From positions 1 through 64,000 of IMG/VR virus record IMGVR_UViG_3300046002_007411: a stretch of DNA of 64,000 bases, one strand, 5' to 3'. Source of the stretch: a virus. A program made the position numbers and the translations under genes. Positions 50,688-60,225 of this stretch are shown piece by piece. The notes under the pieces were generated by a model, which made no database searches, was not told the DNA's origin, and saw only the letters and a list, made by a program, of their open reading frames with translations. The stretch's first letter is position 1; every line of letters starts with the position of its first letter.

Positions 50688-51371
50688 CTAGATCTTGTAA
50701 AATTCAGCCACACGCTGCCACCACAGCTGGCTGATATCGTCAAACTCTTGATCTTTTAGCACCCAACACTGGTGCTCTAGTTGTGGCGTGCACATGACAA
50801 TCACACCTTGACGAATATCCGTGCCAAACATAGCATTGTGACAATGTGCATATGCTACCAGCTGTAGCTTGTAATCAAACACCCGCTCGTTGGTTTTGGG
50901 ACGGTTGCTTTGTTTGAAGTCCACAATGCTGGGCTGGCCAGCCCAATTTCCGCAGCAGTCGGTTGTTCCTGCGTAAAGCTCGGGATAATATAAGTTGGCT
51001 TCCAACCCCCAAACTTCGTTTAGGTTGGGGCGAAGATAGTTTTCTATCAGGGTCTGTGCCATGTCCCAGCCCTGCTTGTGGTAGATGTTTGTGCCGGATT
51101 GTGGATTTAATCCCAGCAGTGTTTTTTCCAGATAGTTGTGCATGATAGTGCCGCGAGTAGCAGCCTCGGTGGTAATAGCTTGTGCTTTCTGAGCACCCAT
51201 GCGTCGTTTCCAAGCAGCAAGTGCTTGTCTAGCTTCTAGAGGCTTGGTAGCCTCTAAAATAGTTGTCACACTGGCAAGTTTATTGCCGTCGGGAGTTAGA
51301 TAACGACGTTGACCTTGGTCATTTGTGCCACGTTCAAGTTTGCTGTAGGAATAGACAGGATTAAGTTGCAT
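50688..51371 (-). CDS. PD-(D/E)xK exonuclease (MGME1/RecB-like)
   Basis: 227 aa. After an N-terminal SVTTILEATKP, the nuclease core has TTDCCGNWAGQPSIVDFKQS (D...D-x-K) and KLQLVAYAHC (Q-x3-Y), as in the MGME1/RecB-like nucleases frequent in marine T4-type phages. It probably trims single-stranded DNA ends during replication or repair. A weak extended -10-like element (TAAGCT) ends 5 bp before the ATG. Confidence 0.75.
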   Translation of the reverse strand: MQLNPVYSYSKLERGTNDQGQRRYLTPDGNKLASVTTILEATKPLEARQALAAWKRRMGAQKAQAITTEAATRGTIMHNYLEKTLLGLNPQSGTNIYHKQGWDMAQTLIENYLRPNLNEVWGLEANLYYPELYAGTTDCCGNWAGQPSIVDFKQSNRPKTNERVFDYKLQLVAYAHCHNAMFGTDIRQGVIVMCTPQLEHQCWVLKDQEFDDISQLWWQRVAEFYKI

Positions 51372-51408
51372 AAGCTAGCTTACTACATGCTTTATGAAAA
51401 GTCACACG

Positions 51409-51738
51409 TTAAATCTTGCGTGATTTTTTAGCCATTTTAGCTACATGATCTCGCGCTTTTTCTGATTCATCAGCACTGGTAATAGATTCCGGGGTGCCAA
51501 CATCCAGATACACATGATCAGGTGTCACTCTCTTGACAAAATCAGCACCTGTTAGAGCGTTCATGACCCATTCCGGGCTAACGTCGTAATCTTGCCCGTG
51601 CAGTTCTTTCATGTGTTTGAGAACCAAGTCCATGCTTACCTTGCTGGTTTTATTAGCAAGGTAAGGTATGAACATCTGTTTCAAACTTTGTGCGACTTCA
51701 GTTTCAATGTCCTCGCACAAAATTTCACTAATACGCAC
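51409..51738 (-). CDS. hypothetical protein (GTG start)
   Basis: 109 aa. I chose the GTG at 51738 (V/MRISEILCED), 1 bp after the stop of the large upstream gene, rather than the longer frame that overlaps it. Helical; the WVMNALTGADFVK part looks like a small wing-helix. Function unknown. Confidence 0.5.
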   Translation of the reverse strand: MRISEILCEDIETEVAQSLKQMFIPYLANKTSKVSMDLVLKHMKELHGQDYDVSPEWVMNALTGADFVKRVTPDHVYLDVGTPESITSADESEKARDHVAKMAKKSRKI

Positions 51739-51739
51739 G

Positions 51740-54700
51740 TTACAGGGTGCCCTGTAACTTGGTGATCTTTTTATCAAAGTCTCTGGGACCAAACATTTGC
51801 AAAACTTTGATATCTTTTGCATTTAAATCACGCCAAAATTTGGCATTGGCACGGCTTTCAAAAAACTTCTGCTGTTGTTGACCTTGCTGGTCTTGATAAG
51901 CCAATCCCCATGGTGCTTGTTTTTTAGCTTGCACCAGTTTGCGGATTTGCAGCACAGTGGCAACTTGTTCTTGTAGCTTGTGAATGCCTTGATTGCGATA
52001 AGCTGCCAGCCAAGTTTCAACTTTACGTTGATGTTGTTGAGCTTGGGCAATTTTACCTGCAACAACTTCACCTTCTAAACCGTAACCTACATTCAGGGGA
52101 TCAACTACAATGCCTTCGCTAAGCTGTTGTTTCCATGTTTGGCGATGTTCTTGAAGAGTTTTTTGCAAGCTACCAATGTGCTTTTTGAGTGTTTCCAAAC
52201 GAACTTGGTTGCGTGTATAGCTTTCTTCTTTTTTGCCAAACATTTTCCAAGCTGTTGCATACAAGACTTCTTCAGCACGATCACCGTATTGTTTGCGGAA
52301 CTTTTCTTTGTTTTGGCGTATAAAACGTTCGGCTTTTTCACCAGGAGGCGCAACTTCTTGCAACTGAGCTTCTGGTAATCCTGATGTTTTACGACGTTGC
52401 AGTTCCTTATTTGCGTTTGCGTCGCCTTTAGCAGCTAGTTGTTGCAAACGCTGATCGCTTGCAATGTCGTAGGGATTGCTTACACCAGTTGCGCTGGGCT
52501 TCATATCCAGGCTAGGAGTAGGTTGCGGTCCACGACGTGCAAGTTCTTGACGTGCCTTGGAATCACTAGCAGCTTTTTGCTTTAAACGATCATAGTCCAT
52601 TATTTCATAAGGATTTGCTCCCATTAAACTATTTTCTTTTAGTTTACCGTATGCAAGTGTAGGTGCAGCAGCTTGTGCAGTCCCTGTCCGTGGAATGTGC
52701 CCACCTCTGGTCCTTTGTGATTTTTCCGCTCCGCGTGCACGTTTTGCAGAACCCTGCGTAACGTTCCCACCACGTGCCAAAAACTCACGTTCCATTCTTT
52801 CCTGTTCTTTACGTTCGTCGGGACTTAGGTCTTCTTTCATACCCATGCCGTCATCTTCAGGATCTTCGTCACTGCCCCAGTCATCGTCCCATGCTTCTGC
52901 CAAGTCATTCTTTTTGCTGCGGCCTAGTGGTTCTTCAGCCCCCGGTGCTTCTGCAGGAGGTTCACCTAGTTCATCGCCATCAGGAGTTTCTTCGCCAGCT
53001 AATTCAACATCAGGGGCTGGTGCTTCTGCTTGTTGACCGGGTATTCCACCTTGTTGTAGTGTTTCAATGCTAGTGTCAACTTGTTCTTTTGTTTCAGTTG
53101 TAGTGCTTAATAGTGATTCCAAACTGGCTTTTACAGTGTCATTGAAACCTTGTGCAGCTTCAGGGCCAAACTGTTCGCGCATGACGTCTACCAAGGGCAT
53201 GAGATCTTCCACGCTCATCTTGGCAATCTTTTCAGCAGTTTGTTGAAGTTGATTGCTTAAATCTTTAGCTGCCAACAGTGTTTCTGCTTGAGCTAGGTCT
53301 TGCTGTTCCATGACCTTTGCACGGCGCAGGCGTTGCTCGGCAAGGTGGCGGCTTTTGCCAGCGCGGGCATCACTGAAGTGATCATCTAGGGCGTGCATTT
53401 CAAATTGCTTGTAGTCTAAATAATGCTTGGCGCTGCTAATGCATTCGCTTGCTGTGGTAAGCTTCATGGCCACCCAGCCTTCGAGATGATCTCCTGGCTT
53501 GATCATTTCAAACAACTTGGTGCTGTATTCCACAATCATCATGAGATTTTGGCGAGTAATACTTCCTGATGTTTCGCCAAGTTCCATGTCACCATCAAGG
53601 TCTTCAGGAAGTTGTTCAGGCTCAAAAGTCTTGTAATAGTCAAGGTAGTGATAAATTTTGTCAAGGTAGTTGGCTGACTTGGTCAATGCACCAGCTATCC
53701 AAGGCTCAATTTCTTCGTTAACTTGTATTTGATTCATCATGCTCATGGCATACTTGGCATTGCGATAAAGTTCGCTGCGGGTCATGCTAGCTTGATATTC
53801 ATAATGCTTGACATCAGTATGTGGGTCACGTTCAACGTCTACGTCAAACTCCAAACTGTCATGCATTTCTCCCAGCACATTTTCATCAACTTTTGCAAGT
53901 TCATCACGTGTGTCGCCAGTTACTTGGAAAGTCTTGCCAGCAACTGTGAAGTGTTTTTTACCTGATTTGATAGCGTCAAGGCGTGCTTTTACAAACTCAT
54001 TGCCTTCCGGTGTAACTTCACGACGACTGTGAATCATATCGGTTTCTTTTACTGACTTTTTAGCCTTTTTGTCCATGGGCTGCTCTTTCTCTTTTTCAAT
54101 TTCTTTTTCCACTTCCCAGTCGCCGCGACGTATTTCGGGATCACCGCGTAGCTCTTCACGCTGTGCTAGCAAAGCTGGGCCATAAAGCTCAACCCCTTTG
54201 TTGACTATACGTGTTTTGACTTTGTCAGTTACGTCATCTAACATGCCTGCTTGCTCCGCATGCCGCATGAGCTTGACAATATCACGCTCAAGTGTTGTCA
54301 GTTGGGTTGCTTGCTCTTTGGCAAAAGCTGTGCCCACATGCTGTAGTTTATCTGCTATAGTTTGCAGCGCAACAATGAACAAATCGCGTTGTTCTTGCTG
54401 TTGCTTTTCTTCATTGCTGAGCTTGCCAGTTTTACTGGGAGGAACAACATACATGGCAAACTGCTCAAGTTTGCGGGCAAATGCCAAACGTTGCTGTTCC
54501 TTGCTGACAGGAGCATCTAGGGATTCTTTTACAGTGGTTTTCTTCTTGCGTCCAGGACTTACTTCACGAAGAGTAATAGACAACGCTTCCAAAATCAGCA
54601 TGTTTTTAATGTATTCGGGATTGCTGAGATAGCTGTTGAAGCTGCTGTTTTCAATCACAGTATCCCGGGCCTGCTGTGTTTCCGAGATCATAGCATGTAT

Positions 54701-54811
54701 TTTGCTCTCACTGAGATTGTTTGGTAACTCAATACCATGAATACTTTTTAAAGTATGACGTAGTTGTTGTAGTCTATAAGTTGGAGTGGGGTCCAAGTAA
54801 TCAATAACCAT
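51740..54811 (-). CDS. very large phage protein (putative virion-associated)
   Basis: 1023 aa. Helical N-terminal half; an acidic Pro/Glu-rich central linker; two repeats, NPYEIMDYDRLKQKA and NPYDIASDQRLQQLA, each followed by a K/R-rich tail; and near residue 840 GEKAERFIRQNKEKFRKQYG followed by VLYATAWKMFG. The latter motif is widespread in T4-type marine phages. The perfect late octamer upstream fits late expression. Function unknown; scaffolding, internal head or baseplate roles are possible. Confidence 0.6.
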   Translation of the reverse strand: MVIDYLDPTPTYRLQQLRHTLKSIHGIELPNNLSESKIHAMISETQQARDTVIENSSFNSYLSNPEYIKNMLILEALSITLREVSPGRKKKTTVKESLDAPVSKEQQRLAFARKLEQFAMYVVPPSKTGKLSNEEKQQQEQRDLFIVALQTIADKLQHVGTAFAKEQATQLTTLERDIVKLMRHAEQAGMLDDVTDKVKTRIVNKGVELYGPALLAQREELRGDPEIRRGDWEVEKEIEKEKEQPMDKKAKKSVKETDMIHSRREVTPEGNEFVKARLDAIKSGKKHFTVAGKTFQVTGDTRDELAKVDENVLGEMHDSLEFDVDVERDPHTDVKHYEYQASMTRSELYRNAKYAMSMMNQIQVNEEIEPWIAGALTKSANYLDKIYHYLDYYKTFEPEQLPEDLDGDMELGETSGSITRQNLMMIVEYSTKLFEMIKPGDHLEGWVAMKLTTASECISSAKHYLDYKQFEMHALDDHFSDARAGKSRHLAEQRLRRAKVMEQQDLAQAETLLAAKDLSNQLQQTAEKIAKMSVEDLMPLVDVMREQFGPEAAQGFNDTVKASLESLLSTTTETKEQVDTSIETLQQGGIPGQQAEAPAPDVELAGEETPDGDELGEPPAEAPGAEEPLGRSKKNDLAEAWDDDWGSDEDPEDDGMGMKEDLSPDERKEQERMEREFLARGGNVTQGSAKRARGAEKSQRTRGGHIPRTGTAQAAAPTLAYGKLKENSLMGANPYEIMDYDRLKQKAASDSKARQELARRGPQPTPSLDMKPSATGVSNPYDIASDQRLQQLAAKGDANANKELQRRKTSGLPEAQLQEVAPPGEKAERFIRQNKEKFRKQYGDRAEEVLYATAWKMFGKKEESYTRNQVRLETLKKHIGSLQKTLQEHRQTWKQQLSEGIVVDPLNVGYGLEGEVVAGKIAQAQQHQRKVETWLAAYRNQGIHKLQEQVATVLQIRKLVQAKKQAPWGLAYQDQQGQQQQKFFESRANAKFWRDLNAKDIKVLQMFGPRDFDKKITKLQGTL

Positions 54812-54849
54812 GAATATTTCCCTGCTGCCTGGGTATGCTAACTGATTTG

Positions 54850-54857
54850 TATTTATA
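54850..54857 (-). promoter_or_regulatory. T4-type late promoter motif (TATAAATA)
   Basis: Exact consensus, 38 bp before ATG 54811 of the large late gene. Confidence 0.75.
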
Positions 54858-54892
54858 CACCGGCAGCAGAGAAATATATTTTTAAAATTCTA

Positions 54893-55540
54893 CTAGATTG
54901 GCAAGTGTTTTTTTAGTTGATCACGTATCTGTTGTGCGCGATCGCTGCTGGCTTGCATGCGGGTTTCGTAGAGTTGACGTTGATGTTGATCACGTGTTTT
55001 GCGACTGCGGATGCGGAACCTGTGTGCATCAATTTTATGACTGGTATAGGTATCATCTTGCTCAAACAGCTCGCGAACTTTCCAACTGTTGACCATTTCG
55101 CCTTTGTTTAACAGTCGTGCAACGCCCAACGCAGTTTCATAAAGACTGATGTCATTTGCTATTACTTGTTGAGTTTGTGTGTGATGGATACTGTAGTATT
55201 GTTTTCCAGCTAGGCGAGCAGCATCTTCATGAACAGCAATCTGCCAACTTCCCACACTTATTCCACGTGTATTACGTTGCTCTTGTAAAGCTTGGCGGAA
55301 TTCTTGGTTGGGCTCAGGATCTTGAACCAAATCATCAGTAATATGTTCCAGTCTAGAAAGCACATTATGCATGGCTTGCACGTCAGCTGACGTTATTTGG
55401 CCAGGACCTGCCAGTTGCACACTTTCATTCAGTGGTTTACTGGGATTTTTAGGAGAGGATGCTGCACCTGCAGGGGATTTGCCATCCATAATATCCAGCA
55501 GATTTTGCATGTAGTTGCGTTCTTGTTCGCCAACGGTCAT
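54893..55540 (-). CDS. conserved hypothetical (late block)
   Basis: 215 aa. N-terminal LLDIMDG followed by a Pro-rich region, then SWQIAVHEDAARLAGKQYYS, ISLYETALGVARLLNKGE and a basic C-terminal helix. A family of unknown function found in T4-type marine phages; may be virion-associated. Overlaps the next gene by 4 bp (ATGA). Confidence 0.5.
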   Translation of the reverse strand: MTVGEQERNYMQNLLDIMDGKSPAGAASSPKNPSKPLNESVQLAGPGQITSADVQAMHNVLSRLEHITDDLVQDPEPNQEFRQALQEQRNTRGISVGSWQIAVHEDAARLAGKQYYSIHHTQTQQVIANDISLYETALGVARLLNKGEMVNSWKVRELFEQDDTYTSHKIDAHRFRIRSRKTRDQHQRQLYETRMQASSDRAQQIRDQLKKHLPI

Positions 55541-55758
55541 GATTTATGCTCCTGATAACCATAGTAAATATGGCCCTGACTTTGCAGTCTTGTCAAGAGG
55601 CCACGCTGACAAAGTTGTCGGGCTATTTCCTGTTCACGTTCATTTAATGCTCGACGCAAGCAAACACCATTTTCACTTCCACGAACCCGTTCAAGTACAA
55701 CAGATTCTTCATTGCTAATGGGTTGCAGCACGCCTTGAGCTATTTCGATAAACTTCAT
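55537..55758 (-). CDS. small conserved phage protein
   Basis: 73 aa, compact helix-rich with GVCLRRALNEREQEIARQLC like a winged-helix segment. No recognised function. Overlaps both neighbours by 4 bp in ATGA fashion, so co-translated. Confidence 0.5.
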   Translation of the reverse strand: MKFIEIAQGVLQPISNEESVVLERVRGSENGVCLRRALNEREQEIARQLCQRGLLTRLQSQGHIYYGYQEHKS

Positions 55759-56156
55759 CTTGGTGTTGCACCAACAGGTGCAGGCTGCGCAGCGGTGGGT
55801 TTAACGGCTGTTTGTGAACTTTTTATAAAGTCTGCACCTATTGCACCCAATGCCGTAAGAGCTTTGGTTTTTGCTTGTGCTTGCACAGTTTGAAATGGCT
55901 GTGCTTGAGCATTTTGATAAATGGCACTCAATAACGTTCCAATAACATATAATCTAGCTGCTTCGGCATTTCCTTTGTATTGCGGAAGGTTAATGGCACT
56001 TTTCACCAACTGCGAAATTGTATTACTAGCAGCATCTTCTTGTAAAGTTTCTGCAGGTGTATCAACTCCAGCCAGCTGCAACATTCTACCCAAGGGGTCT
56101 AATGTGGTTAAGTTGCCCATTACCCCTTCATTTACGATGTTTTCTGATTGTGTCAT
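55755..56156 (-). CDS. hypothetical (late block)
   Basis: 133 aa with a long Ala/Gln-rich helix and Pro-rich C-terminus. No recognised motif. It shares the operon with the two preceding genes. Confidence 0.5.
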   Translation of the reverse strand: MTQSENIVNEGVMGNLTTLDPLGRMLQLAGVDTPAETLQEDAASNTISQLVKSAINLPQYKGNAEAARLYVIGTLLSAIYQNAQAQPFQTVQAQAKTKALTALGAIGADFIKSSQTAVKPTAAQPAPVGATPR

Positions 56157-56206
56157 AATGTTTTTCCTTGAACGTCAAGTATTTAGTTAGTGAACTTGAC
56201 ATCAAG

Positions 56207-56234
56207 AAAAAAGGGCGCAAAAGCGCCCTTTTCT
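56207..56234 (-). terminator. Rho-independent terminator after the 56.2-57.0 kb gene
   Basis: 8-bp GC-rich stem (AAGGGCGC/GCGCCCTT, AAAA loop) with runs of A and T on either side. Ends transcription of the structural gene at 56250. Confidence 0.85.
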
Positions 56235-56249
56235 CCTAGTGGAAAAGTA

Positions 56250-57035
56250 TTACACGCCCACTGTGTTAAGCACAAAGCCTTGTGCTGCCATGGTGTTTGT
56301 AAGAGTTGCACTGCTTGTATTCCATGTTGTTACATAGGGTTGAACAGTGTTCTTGAGGTAGTAGTAGTTGGTTGCATCGGAACCTTGAGCACTTCCGCTA
56401 AGCACTTGAGCGCTTTGAGTGTCATATGCAGTAAGGCCATCCAATCCTTGGTAACTGCTGTTGCTTGCCAAGATGTTGTAACCTTGTGCATTTGTGTTGT
56501 CAGCAGCAGTTGAAGTACTGAAGTTGCTGTTAGTGCCAGCTGTCCACAGCAATGTCTTTTCTGTAGCAACGTGAACACTGTAGAAAGTTTTACCAGTTGT
56601 GTATGCGCTACCAAATACTTGTGTGGGTGTAGCAATGTTGTTGTAAAGCCCGTAAAATGCCCACAAAGTTGTTGTATTTGCATTGATTGCTGTTGCTGTG
56701 CCGGGAATGTTACCAGTTATGCTGTTAACACTAATGGCAACTGGATTAGCACGGCCAGAAAATGTGCGGATCAAGTTGTCAAGATTGGTTTGCTTGTAAA
56801 AAGCATCTAGATATGCATTCAATGTGGCATAGCTTGTTGCGGTACCGCTGCTGTCTGTAACAGACACTGTGGTCCACACGCCGGTGCTAGCATATGTTTG
56901 ATAGCTGGGCAGATCAACTACTGGTGTTACTACATTGGTTTGTCCAACTGGCACAAGTGTCAACAGGGTGAAGAAATCCATGTTGCCAGTTAGGAACTCA
57001 CCTGCAAATGTAGATCCATTTACGCGATCAGTCAT
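56250..57035 (-). CDS. virion structural protein (Thr/Asn-rich)
   Basis: 261 aa. It starts MTDRVNGSTFAGEFLTGNMD, characteristic of a family of T4-type marine phage structural proteins, then Thr/Ala/Asn-rich beta sequence. A late octamer lies 41 bp upstream. Position in the particle unknown. Confidence 0.65.
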   Translation of the reverse strand: MTDRVNGSTFAGEFLTGNMDFFTLLTLVPVGQTNVVTPVVDLPSYQTYASTGVWTTVSVTDSSGTATSYATLNAYLDAFYKQTNLDNLIRTFSGRANPVAISVNSITGNIPGTATAINANTTTLWAFYGLYNNIATPTQVFGSAYTTGKTFYSVHVATEKTLLWTAGTNSNFSTSTAADNTNAQGYNILASNSSYQGLDGLTAYDTQSAQVLSGSAQGSDATNYYYLKNTVQPYVTTWNTSSATLTNTMAAQGFVLNTVGV

Positions 57036-57076
57036 TGTTTATTCTCCTTGTAAGTGCAAGTATATTTTTGCATGAG

Positions 57077-57084
57077 TATTTATT
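57077..57084 (-). promoter_or_regulatory. T4-type late promoter motif (AATAAATA)
   Basis: On the minus strand, 41 bp before ATG 57035 of the structural gene. Confidence 0.65.
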
Positions 57085-57108
57085 AGGTTTGCCCAAATCA
57101 CGCGGGTT

Positions 57109-58815
57109 TCACACGTCTTGTCGGCGTTTGTAAAGAACAAAGTTCTCATGATGGAACAGGGAGTTTTCGGGATTGAAAAAACTTTGTTCATCTGTGTGGA
57201 TGAAATCCCCATCTATTTTGGTAATAGTGTGAGGTTTTTGATCTTTTCTGTCCCCCCATCTGGATATCACTTGATCCCCAACTTGAAATATATTCTTTCT
57301 TTTTGGTGCAGGCGCGTCTTCAGGAACATATCCAAACAAACTGGGCCTGCGATTTACTTGCCCCTGGGGATTTGCCATGCTGGCTATTGCACCAGCACTG
57401 GTTCCACCCGCACTTGCTGATTCTGAAACTGGTTTTCCAAATGCATTTAAGTTCCCGTTTTTGGCAACTTGAGTTTTTTGCCTGGTTATATTGTCAAGTG
57501 TTTTAGCATACTTGCCGGTATTTGCATCCGAGCGTGCTTGTATTTCTTTTTCTCTGGCGTCCAACTGTTTCCATTTTTCTATAGCCCGTGCTTGACTATT
57601 ACCATTGTCGGAAGCTTTTTTTAAAGCCTTTTCAGCAGCGGCACCTATTTGATGTCTAACTTCTTTTAGGTGTGTGGCATCCAGCAGTTGCACTAACTGA
57701 CCATCAACATATAGATTGTGCTTGATATTTCTACCAGGATTAAGACCTATCAAACGTTTGTGATATTCTAGAGCTTGGTCTTGTGTATCAAATGTTTTCA
57801 CAGCGTCATGCATTTTGCTTTCATTACCATCTTTTTTAACAGAAACAAGCTTAACTGGTTGCGATGCTGATTTTTTTCCAGCTCTCCACTTTGCCAAGTC
57901 ACTTTGTGCATGCTTCCAGCCTTTTATAGCTTCGGGTATATTAGTTTCTTCTCTAAAACCCCGCACATTTGATTGTCTAACCCAGTCGTCGGGTGTCATC
58001 TGATGCTGTGAGACAAACTCTTTATGCAGTTGATGCGGGCTGATCGACAACTTTTGGCAAATACCACGCATGATTTTGTCTATGTTTTCATAGCTGTGAT
58101 CTTGTGTTTTAGTCAATGCATGTTCAAGATCTTTAACGCCTTGACTGGCTTCTAGGTTTTCTTTCACAACTGGTAGGCGAGTCAGCAACTGCATGCGGTT
58201 GGCAGCACTGACAGGTGGTTTTTCTCCAGTAACAGGAGCAGGCCATTTTTGTTCTTGCACATAACGTCGCAAGCAGTTGCGTAGGTCACGCAAGCCTTGC
58301 GTGCGATGAATGTTTTCCCAAAGTTTCTGGCACACTGACCAGCGTGTGTCAGCATCAAGTTTCTGCCAGTTGGCAACATCACGACGTAGTTTTTTATCAG
58401 CAGTGCTGGTGATTTTATAACTGCTCTCCAACTGCAATAATCTTTGATTTTGCATGGACTGCGGATAGGTTACCTCACTACATGCATGCAGAAATTCGTG
58501 AGTAACACGGATCTGTTGGTCAATTTCGCTTTTTGTAAAATAACTTTTTTCGTCTCTAGCATGCTCACGTAATACTTCAGTATGCATGACATGCAAAAAC
58601 TCATACAAACCTGTGCTGTTGGCTATTTGCAGCGTGTTTTCTGCGTATTCTCTTATTACATGATGACTTTCTGGCTCTTGACGTAAAACATGCAAGGCAA
58701 GCAAGCCTTGGAAAATAGTATTAGAACACTCTGCAACATTAACTGGATTATTACCAGCCAAGCTTACTGTGGCATTTTGTGTTACGTATCGATTCAAATC
58801 TTGAAATAGTTTCAT
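57109..58815 (-). CDS. conserved large phage protein with C-terminal SH3/KOW-like module
   Basis: 568 aa. Helical for most of its length; a GGTSAGAIASMANPQGQ segment followed by RPSLFGYVP is shared with several T4-type marine phage proteins. The C-terminus (QVGDQVISRWGDR, TITKIDGDFIHT) resembles a KOW/Tudor-like domain. Function unknown. The ATG overlaps the preceding stop by 4 bp. Confidence 0.5.
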   Translation of the reverse strand: MKLFQDLNRYVTQNATVSLAGNNPVNVAECSNTIFQGLLALHVLRQEPESHHVIREYAENTLQIANSTGLYEFLHVMHTEVLREHARDEKSYFTKSEIDQQIRVTHEFLHACSEVTYPQSMQNQRLLQLESSYKITSTADKKLRRDVANWQKLDADTRWSVCQKLWENIHRTQGLRDLRNCLRRYVQEQKWPAPVTGEKPPVSAANRMQLLTRLPVVKENLEASQGVKDLEHALTKTQDHSYENIDKIMRGICQKLSISPHQLHKEFVSQHQMTPDDWVRQSNVRGFREETNIPEAIKGWKHAQSDLAKWRAGKKSASQPVKLVSVKKDGNESKMHDAVKTFDTQDQALEYHKRLIGLNPGRNIKHNLYVDGQLVQLLDATHLKEVRHQIGAAAEKALKKASDNGNSQARAIEKWKQLDAREKEIQARSDANTGKYAKTLDNITRQKTQVAKNGNLNAFGKPVSESASAGGTSAGAIASMANPQGQVNRRPSLFGYVPEDAPAPKRKNIFQVGDQVISRWGDRKDQKPHTITKIDGDFIHTDEQSFFNPENSLFHHENFVLYKRRQDV

Positions 58816-59915
58816 TTTGAACTCTTGGCTAAAGTTTCTTGGGCTGATCGAACAGCTTGAGCAGCACTGCGATAAATGCCTGCTTGTGTTATATGATGAA
58901 CACGATCAGCAGGTTTTAACTTATTGATTTTGCTGAACTTTTCATGGTAATCTGCAAGCTTTTCATATTGTAGGGCTTTATCGCCTTGCTGCTCAGCTTG
59001 CTGTGCAGCTACTAAATCTTCAGTGTGGGCGCCAGCTGGTCCTTGGGGAGAAACCCCTTCTTTTACCTGTTTAGCAGCATAATAGTCATTAAACCAGTCA
59101 GCGTCTTTACTGCCAGCTGGGGGTTTGACCCAAACCTTATCAACTGGATTCCAATACACCCATCCTGAAGGTGCTTGTGGAGTAACAGGAACTTTCCAAA
59201 CTTTTGTTGGTTGACCTTTAATATCCACTACTAAATCGGGCTTCTGAGGATCAAAAGGTTTTTGGTCTTGTTGTGCAGCAGGTGCTGCTGCTGGAACAGC
59301 TGGCGATGTAGATGTTGCAGACGTAGTATTGGAAGATGCAGATGCAGGACTAGCTGCAGGGCTGCCAGCTGCGGCAGCAGGAGCATTAGCTGTGGTGCTT
59401 GCAGCAGGTTCTTTTTGTGAACCGTCGCCTAGCCCTTGCTTGGCTTGTGCTTGCACTATACCTTGTTTCAAAAGCCCTTTTACAATCGCTTGGCTTGTAA
59501 GTGCATCGTCATTTATATTGACGTTGTTTTTGATATTAGGTATGTTAAACTGCTTTTGAACTTTGGCAAAAACTTTATCAACATCTGCATCATCCAAGCC
59601 AATACGATTACTTGGTGCTTTGAAAAAATGACGCATGTTACCAAAACTTAATTCAGTCCAGTCTATGTTTTGACGCCCCATTAGTAATCCCAACCATTTG
59701 AAGTTTTGATTAACATAATGTTCAAGTTCGCGTCGTCCAGCACGTTGTCCAGCCCGTTTTTCTCGGCCAGCCCAACCAGTTTTCTTTTTTGACCAATAAG
59801 TTTGGGCTTTTTTTACCAAATCACCCAGGGCTTCATTTGTGTCTTGATGTTGTATTTCATCAATAAAATTTATATTTTTGCGAATGTCTTCATAAACAGC
59901 AAGTGATTGGGTCAT
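58812..59915 (-). CDS. hypothetical protein with Ala/Ser/Pro-rich linker
   Basis: 367 aa from ATG 59915 (MTQSLAVYEDIR); a longer frame would overlap the gene upstream. The N-terminus is helical and basic (KKTGWAGREKRAGQRAGRR), the centre is Ala/Pro/Ser-rich low complexity, then a GWVYWNPVDKVWVKPP segment and C-terminal helices. Unknown function; probably virion-associated. Confidence 0.5.
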   Translation of the reverse strand: MTQSLAVYEDIRKNINFIDEIQHQDTNEALGDLVKKAQTYWSKKKTGWAGREKRAGQRAGRRELEHYVNQNFKWLGLLMGRQNIDWTELSFGNMRHFFKAPSNRIGLDDADVDKVFAKVQKQFNIPNIKNNVNINDDALTSQAIVKGLLKQGIVQAQAKQGLGDGSQKEPAASTTANAPAAAAGSPAASPASASSNTTSATSTSPAVPAAAPAAQQDQKPFDPQKPDLVVDIKGQPTKVWKVPVTPQAPSGWVYWNPVDKVWVKPPAGSKDADWFNDYYAAKQVKEGVSPQGPAGAHTEDLVAAQQAEQQGDKALQYEKLADYHEKFSKINKLKPADRVHHITQAGIYRSAAQAVRSAQETLAKSSK

Positions 59916-59919
59916 GGAT

Positions 59920-60168
59920 TTACTTCTCTTGATTCTTATATTCGCTAATTTTGCGGGTGAACTTTTTGTCATCATTTGTCAACAACGCACGCTGAAGACG
60001 GCGAATCAAGTCATCTGCTTGATCTTGACTGTAAGTTATACGGATTTGTTCACAAAGATTTGCCATGTTGGCAACTAGATGAATAACACGGTTTTCTATA
60101 ACACTGTGTTTGTTGCGGCTGCCAATGTGCCGGTCAAGTTCTTCAAGAATGCTAGATTTAGACTTCAA
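59920..60168 (-). CDS. small hypothetical helical protein
   Basis: 82 aa, charged helices (LANMANLCEQI, LIRRLQRALL). A late-type octamer lies 31 bp upstream within a long inverted repeat, so its transcription is probably late. Confidence 0.5.
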   Translation of the reverse strand: MKSKSSILEELDRHIGSRNKHSVIENRVIHLVANMANLCEQIRITYSQDQADDLIRRLQRALLTNDDKKFTRKISEYKNQEK

Positions 60169-60171
60169 AAT

Positions 60172-60214
60172 AGTTTCCCATAAGCAAAAACATTTGCTTT
60201 ATTTATGGGAAACT
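60172..60214. other. long inverted repeat containing a late-type octamer
   Basis: A 12-bp outer stem (AGTTTCCCATAA and its complement) with an inner GCAAA/TTTGC helix. It lies after the helicase gene and contains the late-motif CATAAATA at 60200-60207. It could be a terminator for the helicase transcript, or an RNA structure in the leader of the next gene. Confidence 0.6.
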
Positions 60215-60225
60215 GATGTAAAAAA

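Noticed and set aside
51376-51404. Eighth leaderless promoter before the exonuclease gene
   Set aside because: A TAAGCT sits 5 bp from the ATG but its -35 is weak (GTGACT), so it is noted but not listed as a feature.
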